Shown one piece after another: positions 1 to 5,207 of a stretch of 8,553 nt of DNA. The stretch covers positions 1 to 8,553 of the forward strand of contig JAVXNW010000103.1 of assembly GCA_036645575.1 (NCBI GenBank), read 5' to 3'. The notes beneath the pieces are model-generated. The model was not told where the DNA came from. It saw only the letters and a list, made by a program, of their open reading frames with translations, and did no database searches. The stretch's first letter is position 1. Every line of letters begins with the position of its first letter. This DNA comes from JAVXNW01 sp036645575. Lineage in GTDB: Bacteria; Bacillota; Clostridia; Christensenellales; Aristaeellaceae. A program made the position numbers and the translations under genes.

Positions 1-154
1 AGCCGATGGGCGAGTAAACCGTCCGTCTTGCCGCAGCAAGGCGCAGGAATGCTCGCAGCGCTAGAACATTGTCACTATCTCAAGAGATCGCCCGACCGTA
101 TTCGGGCGATCTCGCGGTCTTCCTCGCGTTCTTTCGAACCACGACCCCACAGCG
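1..154. other. Left-edge region, no supported gene
   Basis: I see no gene I can defend here. On the plus strand one frame is open from base 2 to a TAG at 62-64, which could be the last 20 codons of a gene entering from the left, but the peptide is not recognisable and its third codon positions are less GC-biased than the neighbours. A second plus frame stays open from base 1 to a TAA at 178-180, and at least one minus frame is also open over 1-60, so an open frame means little in this GC-rich DNA. The clear structure is the inverted repeat at 84-113, listed separately. Confidence 0.4.
84..113 (-). terminator. Perfect 11-bp stem hairpin after the two-component operon
   Basis: The arms GAGATCGCCCG (84-94) and CGGGCGATCTC (103-113) are perfectly complementary around an 8-base loop. 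The stem begins about 40 bases beyond the histidine kinase stop codon, where an operon terminator is expected. On the minus strand the bases after the stem (TTGAGATAG) are a poor U-tract. On the plus strand the following bases are pyrimidine-rich but also not a clean U-run. It may terminate one or both directions, or act as an mRNA 3'-end stabiliser. Confidence 0.55.
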
Positions 155-1504
155 TTACCGTACAGCTCGAGGGGGGATAAACGCCAATTCAAAGCGGCTA
201 CCTTTTCCGACTTCGCTTTGGATGGCGAGCTGCGCGGCGTGCTGCTGGGCGATCCATTTGACCATGGCCAGCCCGAGCCCGACGCCCACTTTGTCTTGGA
301 CGCAGTGCACGCGATAGAAGCGGTCCCACAGCTTGGGCAGGTGCTCGGGCGCAATGCCGGGGCCGTTGTCGGCAACCGACAGCCGGATCAGTCCCCCGCC
401 TTGCGCGACCTCCACGCGCACCGCGCGCCCGGCGCCCGTTTGCCGGTGATGGGTGAGCGCGTTGTCCACCAGATTGACCAGCGCCCGCATCAGCATCGTC
501 TGATCGCCGTCCACGACCAGCCCGCCCTCCACGTGCGCGGTGAGCGCAATGCCCATGCAATCCGCGCGCTCCGCCATGTCGTCTACCACCAGGCTTGCCA
601 ATTCCCCGATATCCACCTTCTCGACCAGCAGCGTCACCTGGCCGCCGTCGGCGCGCGCCGCCATCAGCAGTTGGGTGATCAGCCGCGCCATGTGCCGGGC
701 GCGGTCGAGCGACACCTCGAGCGCGGCGCGCAGCGCGCCTACGTCGTCCGGCCGCGCGAGCGCGTCTTCGCACTGCGACAGGATCACCGCGACCGGCGTG
801 CGCAATTCGTGCGACGCGTCCTGCGTAAACTGGCGCTCGCCCTCAAAGGCGGCGCTCAGGCGCACGAGCATCTGGTTTACGCACCGCGCGAGCGAGCGCA
901 CCTCGCGGGGACCGGTCTCCGGAACGCGCGAGGTCAGGTCGTCGCCCGAGGAAATCGACTGCGCCAGCACGGTCAGCCGCTCAATCGGCGCAAGCACGCG
1001 CCGGGCGACACGGTATACGCCGATCGCGCACACCGCCGCCAGCACGAGGTACATCGCCGCCGCCCCGACAACCAGGCTGCGCACGGTGCGCGCTATGCCG
1101 CCAAGGGGGCAGACCGCGCGCACAAACAGCCCCGCTTGCGCGCTGGGCACGTCGCGCGCAATCCACGTGCCCGTCGTGCGGTTGACGTTTTCCACGATGT
1201 CCGAAAAGCCCGGAAAGGAGCGCGGCAGCCGCCCGGCCAGCACGTTCCCGTCCGCGTCCTGCACAACTGCGCTCACCCCGTCCCGGCGATAGCTGCTCTC
1301 CTCGCCGGGCAGAAGCCTTCCCGCGGCGTCCAACTTGACCTGGGCCGCCACGTCGCGCGCCACGTCCTCGACGCGCGCGTAAGCGTCGCGCCTAAGCGCC
1401 GGCCCCGCATAGGTGAACACCAAAACAAACCCCGCAAACATGAGCGCGATCAACAGCCCCGTCAGCCACACCGACAATTGCGCGGCAAGCGATCCTTTGC
1501 TCAT
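155..1504 (-). CDS. Membrane sensor histidine kinase (HAMP-HisKA-HATPase_c)
   Basis: This 449-residue protein is the sensor of a two-component system. It should autophosphorylate on a histidine and pass phosphate to the response regulator encoded just upstream. Visible parts in order: a transmembrane helix at about residues 10-33, an extracytoplasmic sensing segment of roughly 110 residues, a second helix at about 143-165, a HAMP linker (about 166-218), the H-box SHELRTP with phospho-acceptor His232, the N-box NLVDNA (344-349), the G1 box DNGPGI (379-384), the F-box LWDRFYRV (392-399) and the G2 box around GVGLGLAM (407-414). The catalytic set is complete and the length is usual for this class. 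Its ATG overlaps the regulator's stop as ATGA, with an AGGGA ribosome site at 1511-1515, so the two are translationally coupled. The sensing segment resembles no sensor domain I can name, so the ligand is unknown. The architecture is like CutS-type kinases, but that link is only a guess. Confidence 0.96.
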   Translation of the reverse strand: MSKGSLAAQLSVWLTGLLIALMFAGFVLVFTYAGPALRRDAYARVEDVARDVAAQVKLDAAGRLLPGEESSYRRDGVSAVVQDADGNVLAGRLPRSFPGFSDIVENVNRTTGTWIARDVPSAQAGLFVRAVCPLGGIARTVRSLVVGAAAMYLVLAAVCAIGVYRVARRVLAPIERLTVLAQSISSGDDLTSRVPETGPREVRSLARCVNQMLVRLSAAFEGERQFTQDASHELRTPVAVILSQCEDALARPDDVGALRAALEVSLDRARHMARLITQLLMAARADGGQVTLLVEKVDIGELASLVVDDMAERADCMGIALTAHVEGGLVVDGDQTMLMRALVNLVDNALTHHRQTGAGRAVRVEVAQGGGLIRLSVADNGPGIAPEHLPKLWDRFYRVHCVQDKVGVGLGLAMVKWIAQQHAAQLAIQSEVGKGSRFELAFIPPRAVR

Positions 1505-2175
1505 CGCTCTTCCCTTAGCGCATAGCCGACGCCGCGCACGGTGCGTATGAGCGCGCCGTCGTCCAGGAGTTTTTTGCGCAGTGCCCGAATGTACACGTCC
1601 ACGATGTTGGACTCGATCTGCGTGTCGCTGTGCCAGACGTTGTCCTCGATCTGCGCGCGGGTGAGCACCGCGTTTTTGTTGCGCGCAAGGGTCAGGAGGA
1701 TGTCGTACTCGCGGCCAGACAGCGCGATTGGGCGGCCTGCGCGCACGACCGAGCGCGTGCGCAGGTCGATTGACAGATCGCCGATCGTGATGAGGTTGGA
1801 CGCCTGCCCCGCGCCGCGCCGCATGAGCGCGCGCAGCCGCGCCATCAGTTCGTCGTAGGAGAAGGGCTTGACCAAATAGTCGTCCGCGCCCGCGTCCAGC
1901 CCCGCCACCCGGTCGTGCACCGTCCCCAGCGCGGTCAGCATCAATATGGGCGTGTTGTCGCCTTGCGCGCGCAGTGACGCGAGCAGCGCAAGCCCGTCCA
2001 TGTCGGGCAACCGCCGGTCCAGCACCAGCGCATCGTAGCGCCCGGCTGACACGCGCAGGCAGTCGCGCGCGGATTCGCCGTCCGCACAGGCGTCCACCTG
2101 TATGCCCTCGCGCATCAGCTGGCGCGCGGTTGCCTCGCGCAGTCCCTGTTCATCCTCGACCAACAATATGTACAT
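1501..2175 (-). CDS. OmpR/PhoB-family response regulator
   Basis: This 224-residue protein is a DNA-binding response regulator of normal family length. The receiver domain (about 1-118) has the acidic pocket Glu7-Asp8, phospho-acceptor Asp53 in VLDRRLP, the switch Thr81 in LMLTA and Lys103 in LVKPF. The C-terminal winged-helix domain (about 128-222) ends in the family-typical segments SNIVDVYIRALRKKL and IRTVRGVGYAL. The start is ATG at 2175, with AGGAGG (plus-strand 2181-2186) five to six bases upstream. It is the first gene of an operon with the histidine kinase, joined by a 4-bp ATGA overlap. The operon is transcribed away from the secreted-protein gene at 2337, and the shared intergenic region carries tandem repeats suited to an OmpR-type dimer. 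I therefore infer that it controls itself and the secreted protein. Confidence 0.96.
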   Translation of the reverse strand: MYILLVEDEQGLREATARQLMREGIQVDACADGESARDCLRVSAGRYDALVLDRRLPDMDGLALLASLRAQGDNTPILMLTALGTVHDRVAGLDAGADDYLVKPFSYDELMARLRALMRRGAGQASNLITIGDLSIDLRTRSVVRAGRPIALSGREYDILLTLARNKNAVLTRAQIEDNVWHSDTQIESNIVDVYIRALRKKLLDDGALIRTVRGVGYALREER

Positions 2176-2201
2176 GAGCGCCTCCTTTGGCTATTGTGCT
2201 G

Positions 2202-2230
2202 ATTATATCTGAATCAAATGAATCACATAT
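2202..2230 (-). promoter_or_regulatory. Probable promoter of the two-component operon
   Basis: Reading the minus strand, a perfect TATAAT (2202-2207) lies just upstream of the regulator's ribosome site. The hexamer at the -35 position (about 2225-2230) is a poor match to TTGACA. A good -10 box with a poor -35 box, and repeat elements filling the spacer, suggests the promoter is controlled by a protein binding at the repeats. Confidence 0.6.
2210..2227. promoter_or_regulatory. Tandem 9-bp repeats, candidate regulator operator
   Basis: TGAATCAAA (2210-2218) is followed directly by TGAATCACA (2219-2227), and a weaker TGAAAATAA begins at 2230. Read on the minus strand the two good copies are TGTGATTCA and TTTGATTCA, ending two bases before the TATAAT of the two-component operon. 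OmpR-family regulators bind direct repeats spaced about one helical turn apart, so autoregulation is plausible. An inverted copy of the AATGAAT core occurs at 2248-2254 (ATTCATT). Binding is inferred, not shown. Confidence 0.5.
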
Positions 2231-2274
2231 GAAAATAAATGGATTTTATTCATTCCCCTTTCATGTGGCACGCC

Positions 2275-2280
2275 TATACT
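2275..2280 (+). promoter_or_regulatory. Probable -10 box of the secreted-protein gene
   Basis: TATACT matches the -10 consensus at five of six positions and sits about 57 bases before the start codon at 2337. No acceptable -35 hexamer exists 16-18 bases upstream, where the sequence is C-rich (ATTCCCCTTTC), and there is no TGn extension. This fits an activator-dependent promoter, with the repeats at 2210-2236 lying about 50-75 bases upstream of the likely start of transcription. Confidence 0.5.
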
Positions 2281-2290
2281 AGGGACACGG

Positions 2291-2315
2291 GGTAACCGTC
2301 CATGTAACGGTTCCC
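2291..2315 (+). promoter_or_regulatory. 5'-leader hairpin of the secreted-protein gene
   Basis: AACCGT (2294-2299) and ACGGTT (2307-2312) form a six-base-pair stem around a seven-base loop. After one T-C mismatch, two further G-C pairs extend it (2291-2292 with 2314-2315). It would lie almost at the 5' end of the mRNA, a few bases before the GAGGAGG ribosome site at 2322-2328. It may protect the transcript's 5' end, or be a protein-binding dyad in the DNA. Confidence 0.4.
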
Positions 2316-2336
2316 AAAAAAGAGGAGGGTTTTCCA

Positions 2337-3161
2337 ATGAAAAAAATGCTTGCCTTGCTGCTTGTGCTGATGCTATGCCTTGGCGCCATGCCGGTTCTGG
2401 CCGACGCGGAGCCCATCACGCCGCCCGTCACCCCGCCTATCGTCACCCCGCCCGCGCCCGACGTGCCGCCCGTCGTCACCCCGCCCATCGTCACCCCGCC
2501 CGCGCCCGGCGTTCCGCGGATCAAGACGACCGAGTACAAGGGCAACGGGCGCGTCGAGCTGGACTTCCAAGACAAGGTGCGCTATCACCGCGTGATGGTC
2601 GAAGTGAAGGACATAAAGGGCACCATCTATCCGGCGATTCCGATGAACCGCGACAGCGACGACCTGACGTTCCGCGTAAAGGGCTACGCGGTTGGCCAGA
2701 AATACACCTTTGAGATCACCGGCGTGCGCACGCGCAAGGCGACCGAGTTCGGCATACTGCGCGGCGAGTTTATCATTCCCGAGCCGAGCGTTCCCGACAT
2801 CACGGCCGTCATATATGAGGCGGAGGACAACGAGCTGACCGTTCAGTTCGAGCAGCCCATGCGCATGAAGGGCATTGAAGTGACGATCGCCGACGAGGCC
2901 GGCACAGAGGTATCGGTTCGCCGCGTGAAAAAGGGCGGCGACGAATTGACCGTCAAGATGAGCGAGGCGCTTGAGCCCGATACCGTCTATGAGTTCGTAA
3001 TCAGCGGGCTCAAGGTCGCCGACATGGCCGAACTCCAGTCCATCACCGGCTCCTTCGTGACCGATCCCGCCGAGGAAGAGGAAGAAGAGGAAGAAGAAGA
3101 GGGCGAAGAGGAAGAGGAAGAGGAAGAAGAGGGCGACGCGGACGCGGCTCAGGCCAAATAG
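2337..3161 (+). CDS. Secreted two-domain protein with Pro-rich linker and poly-Glu tail
   Basis: I do not recognise a named function. The 274-residue product starts at ATG with a GAGGAGG site eight bases upstream. A signal peptide covers residues 1-22 or 1-24 (MKK, a Leu-rich core, then VLA or ADA); Cys14 is not in a good lipobox. Residues 28-60 are a Pro/Thr/Val linker in two near-identical 16-residue units. Two homologous beta-rich domains follow (about 61-147 and 153-243), sharing Y..., [RE]-hydrophobic runs, a D-D-hydrophobic-T strand, a Y-[TE]-F-hydrophobic-I-[ST]-G motif and a closing G-[ES]-F strand. The tail (246-265) is ten Glu, Gly, nine Glu, then Gly-Asp-rich residues. No sortase motif or C-terminal membrane helix is seen, so it is either released or held at the envelope. 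The divergent two-component operon suggests stress- or cation-linked regulation. The domains resemble small repeats I associate with clostridial secreted proteins (from memory). Confidence 0.9.
   Translation: MKKMLALLLVLMLCLGAMPVLADAEPITPPVTPPIVTPPAPDVPPVVTPPIVTPPAPGVPRIKTTEYKGNGRVELDFQDKVRYHRVMVEVKDIKGTIYPAIPMNRDSDDLTFRVKGYAVGQKYTFEITGVRTRKATEFGILRGEFIIPEPSVPDITAVIYEAEDNELTVQFEQPMRMKGIEVTIADEAGTEVSVRRVKKGGDELTVKMSEALEPDTVYEFVISGLKVADMAELQSITGSFVTDPAEEEEEEEEEEGEEEEEEEEEGDADAAQAK
2427..2512 (+). repeat. Near-identical 38-bp direct repeat encoding the Pro-rich linker
   Basis: Bases 2427-2464 and 2475-2512 are 38-mers that differ at only two positions and are offset by 48 bases, so each unit plus spacer encodes 16 residues of the TPP-rich linker. 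One difference is silent (CCT/CCC) and the other changes Asp to Gly. Near-identity at the DNA level suggests a recent in-frame duplication. Confidence 0.85.
3072..3133 (+). repeat. GAG/GAA purine tract encoding the poly-Glu tail
   Basis: Two all-purine runs (3072-3103 and 3105-3133), broken by a single C at 3104, encode Glu10-Gly-Glu9-Gly. GAA and GAG codons are mixed rather than one pure trinucleotide, which would reduce but not abolish slippage. Length variation between strains would stay in frame if units of three are gained or lost. Confidence 0.85.
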
Positions 3162-3187
3162 GCCGATCGGCGCCGCATAACAACGAG

Positions 3188-3226
3188 TGGGGCTTGCGTC
3201 ATTGAAGCGCAGGCCCCATTTATTTT
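3188..3226 (+). terminator. Rho-independent terminator of the secreted-protein gene
   Basis: GGGGCTTGCGT (3189-3199) pairs with GCGCAGGCCCC (3207-3217) to give an 11-bp stem with two G-U wobbles, extended by T3188-A3218, around a seven-base loop. The T-rich run TTTATTTT (3219-3226) follows at once. It lies 27 bases past the TAG stop. The convergent fucU-like gene ends at 3245. On the minus strand the same stem has no U-tract after it, so it is best read as a plus-strand terminator. Confidence 0.88.
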
Positions 3227-3244
3227 GATTCGGTCAGGCGATGA

Positions 3245-3673
3245 TTACTTGACGATGCCCTTTTTGAGGATGATGTTGGCGTACTGGCGCGGCTCGCCGG
3301 TCGCGACGCAGACGAAGGCGCGCTTGGCGCGCTCGTAGAAGGCGAAGCGCTCGACCATCTCGCTGGGCAGCGCGTGATCGTGGCGCGAAAGGATCTGGGC
3401 ATAGGTCGCCCACACCTCGGGTTCGCCGTAGGTGTCGCCCGGCACGACCGACATGAGCGCGGTGGGCGCGGGGACGTAGGGGTCAAGCGGCATGAGCTCG
3501 AGCACCGCGTCCAGAATCTCCGGCACGCAATGCCCGTCTAGGCGCACGACGCGCGTGCCCATGGCGTCGCAGGGGAAGTTGCCGTCGCCGATCACCATTT
3601 CGTCGCCGTGTCCCATCTGCATCATGATCTTCACCAGTTCCGGCGGCAGGATCTTCGGAATTTTGTTGAGCAT
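3245..3673 (-). CDS. L-fucose mutarotase FucU (RbsD/FucU family)
   Basis: The 142-residue product matches FucU of E. coli in length and motifs as I remember them. These are MGHGDE at 20-25, His22 and Asp30 at active-site positions, FPCDAMG at 34-39, RFAFYERAKRAF at 109-120, and YANIILKKG at 131-139 (Tyr131 near the sugar). The family interconverts the anomers of L-fucose and related sugars in the cytoplasm, usually as a small-subunit ring oligomer. The start is ATG with AGGAGG (plus-strand 3682-3687) eight bases upstream. It is last in the minus-strand gene row, 82 bases after the Dabb gene, and no other fucose or ribose gene lies in the window, so its sugar substrate here is open. It could be expressed by read-through or from its own promoter, which I could not identify with confidence. 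Confidence 0.93.
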   Translation of the reverse strand: MLNKIPKILPPELVKIMMQMGHGDEMVIGDGNFPCDAMGTRVVRLDGHCVPEILDAVLELMPLDPYVPAPTALMSVVPGDTYGEPEVWATYAQILSRHDHALPSEMVERFAFYERAKRAFVCVATGEPRQYANIILKKGIVK

Positions 3674-3755
3674 GTTCTGTTCCTCCTTTATTATCGGTCA
3701 AAATAACGGGCAGGGCCAAATCCGCAAGGCCGTTGGGGATTGATTCTGCGGTTCC

Positions 3756-4043
3756 TTAAAACTCGAAATCGCAGGCGACGGAGCCTGAGCGCACCGCGTG
3801 AATGCGCGCCTTGACGGCCACGTGCACGGGGTGATCCTGGTAGGCCTCAAGCGCCGCGCGGCTTGTGAAGGTGCAGATGAGCGCCATGTCGTAAGAGCGC
3901 GCGGAGGCCAGAAAGTCCGCGCCCGACTGGAGGTCGACAAGGCCCTCGATCTTGCCGCGCATGGCCAGAAAATTCTCGACCAATTGCGGGATTTCGGGCT
4001 TAAACTCGGGCTTGATCTGAAACAAAACCACATGTTTGACCAC
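3756..4043 (-). CDS. Dabb-family stress-responsive A/B-barrel protein
   Basis: This 95-residue protein is a one-domain member of the Dabb (dimeric alpha-beta barrel) family. It carries the typical N-terminal strand HVVLFQIKP (4-12), the central SYDMALICTF (50-59) and the signature LEAYQDHPVHVAV (65-77). Members form dimers; some are enzymes of polyketide or terpenoid metabolism, but most small bacterial ones have no known reaction, so no function is assigned. The start is GTG at 4043, supported by a GGGGG site (plus-strand 4053-4057) nine bases upstream, inside the 17-base gap after thiI. The close spacing implies co-transcription with thiI, but a functional link to sulfur transfer is not known. 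Confidence 0.9.
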   Translation of the reverse strand: MVKHVVLFQIKPEFKPEIPQLVENFLAMRGKIEGLVDLQSGADFLASARSYDMALICTFTSRAALEAYQDHPVHVAVKARIHAVRSGSVACDFEF

Positions 4044-4061
4044 GGTTGCGTTCCCCCTTTG

Positions 4062-5204
4062 TCAGATGATGATTTTTTCCGTTCCGGCGACGGCCTCGGC
4101 CATGAACTTGTCGCCGTCGATCTGGGTTTCGGCGCGAACGAGGTCGTCCAGCTTGGGCTTTGTGGACGGGTGCAGCGGCGTAAAGACGGTGCAGCAGTCC
4201 TCGTAGGGCAGGATGGAGGTCTCGAAGGTGCCGATCCGGTTGGCCATGCCGATGATCTCGAGCTTGTCAAGGCCGATCAGCGGGCGGAAGATGGGCATAT
4301 TGACCACCGCGTCGGTGGCGCACAGGCCCTCCATGGTCTGGCTGGCGACCTGGCCGATGCTCTCGCCGGTGATGAGCGCCTGACAGCCGTGCGCGCGCGC
4401 CACCTTTTCCGCAATGCGCATCATGTACCGGCGCACGAGGACGGTGCCCAGCGCGTCGGGGCAGTGCTCGTGAATGGCCAGCTGCAACTCGGTAAAGGGC
4501 ACGACGTACACGGTCATGCCGGTCGCGTAAGCGCCCAAGAGCTTGGCCAGCGCCAGCACCTTTTCCTTGGCGCGCTCGCTGGTGTAGGGAAAGGAGAAGA
4601 AGTGGATCGCCTGCACTTGAACGCCGCGGCGCATCAGCTGAAAGCCGGCGACCGGGCTGTCGATGCCGCCGGAGAGCAGCAGCATGGCCTTTCCGCCGGT
4701 GCCCATGGGCAGGCCGCCGGTGCCGGGCACCTCGATGACGGAGAGGTAGGCGTGGTCGCGGATTTCGACCTTGAGCCGATAGGCGGGCTTGTGGACGTCC
4801 ACCACCAGGTTGGGGTTGTCGTCCAGCACGCGCCCGCCCAATTCGCACTGTATCTCCATGGAGTTCATCGGGAAGTGCTTGTCGGAGCGGCGCGCCTCGA
4901 CTTTGAAGGTGCCGGACAAATCGTGCATCATCTTGACGCACTGGGCGGAAATCGCCTCGAAGTCCTTGTCCAGTTCGAAGGCGGGGCTCACTGAATGCAC
5001 GCCAAAGACCTTGCGCACGCACTCGGAGCAGGCGTTTAAGTCAGAAACGTCGCTCACGTAGATGCGGGAGTCGCTCAGCCACACGCGCCCGCCCATCGGC
5101 AGCACGACGCGGCGAATGTTGTCCACCAGTTTTTTCATAAAATAGGGGCGGTTGAGCCCCTTTAAGTGCACCTCGCCAAAGCGAACCAATAGCACATCGC
5201 GCAT
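4062..5204 (-). CDS. tRNA 4-thiouridine synthase ThiI, rhodanese-less type
   Basis: ThiI activates uridine 8 of tRNA with ATP and inserts sulfur to make 4-thiouridine; in some species it also gives sulfur to the thiamin thiazole. The 380-residue protein has an N-terminal ferredoxin-like region and THUMP domain (about 1-165), then the PP-loop ATPase domain with LLSGGIDSPVA (176-186), GESIGQVASQT (280-290), and PYEDCC (333-338), whose Cys aligns with the catalytic Cys of the AANH domain. It ends at the usual point for Bacillus-type ThiI and lacks the C-terminal rhodanese domain of E. coli ThiI. In B. subtilis such a ThiI takes sulfur directly from a partner cysteine desulfurase, and here that gene ends three bases upstream. 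The AGGAGG site (plus-strand 5214-5219) lies inside the end of the desulfurase gene, encoding its last Arg-Arg. Confidence 0.97.
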   Translation of the reverse strand: MRDVLLVRFGEVHLKGLNRPYFMKKLVDNIRRVVLPMGGRVWLSDSRIYVSDVSDLNACSECVRKVFGVHSVSPAFELDKDFEAISAQCVKMMHDLSGTFKVEARRSDKHFPMNSMEIQCELGGRVLDDNPNLVVDVHKPAYRLKVEIRDHAYLSVIEVPGTGGLPMGTGGKAMLLLSGGIDSPVAGFQLMRRGVQVQAIHFFSFPYTSERAKEKVLALAKLLGAYATGMTVYVVPFTELQLAIHEHCPDALGTVLVRRYMMRIAEKVARAHGCQALITGESIGQVASQTMEGLCATDAVVNMPIFRPLIGLDKLEIIGMANRIGTFETSILPYEDCCTVFTPLHPSTKPKLDDLVRAETQIDGDKFMAEAVAGTEKIII

Positions 5205-5207
5205 GTT

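Noticed and set aside
218..1525. Plus-strand open frame of 435 codons opposite the histidine kinase
   Set aside because: It is antisense to a gene with complete kinase motifs, and its product is dominated by Arg, His, Ala and Gln without any recognisable domain. Long antisense frames are expected in GC-rich genes.
2337..2400. Lipoprotein signal on the secreted protein (Cys14)
   Set aside because: The residues before Cys14 are Leu-Met-Leu, and Leu at -1 is not accepted in a lipobox. A standard signal peptidase I site after VLA or ADA fits better.
2427..2512. CRISPR-like array suggested by regular repeats
   Set aside because: There are only two copies, they lie in frame inside a gene and encode a Pro-rich linker, and there are no cas genes.
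3705..3734. Possible minus-strand terminator between the Dabb gene and fucU
   Set aside because: Only AACGG/CCGTT plus two inner pairs can form, with a six-base asymmetric bulge, and the following ATTTTG is short. Too weak to call, so read-through into fucU remains likely.
3674..3755. Separate promoter for fucU
   Set aside because: A GATAAT-like -10 lies next to the ribosome site, but no -35 hexamer at proper spacing was found, and a start there would leave almost no leader.
3698..4270. Minus-strand 190-codon frame overlapping the Dabb gene and the end of thiI in another frame
   Set aside because: Ser/Arg/Pro-rich composition typical of an out-of-frame reading; the Dabb and ThiI products in the other frames match their families.
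3798..4994. Plus-strand open frame of 398 codons opposite thiI and the Dabb gene
   Set aside because: It spans two well-supported minus-strand genes and has no domain pattern or ribosome site; a codon-bias shadow.
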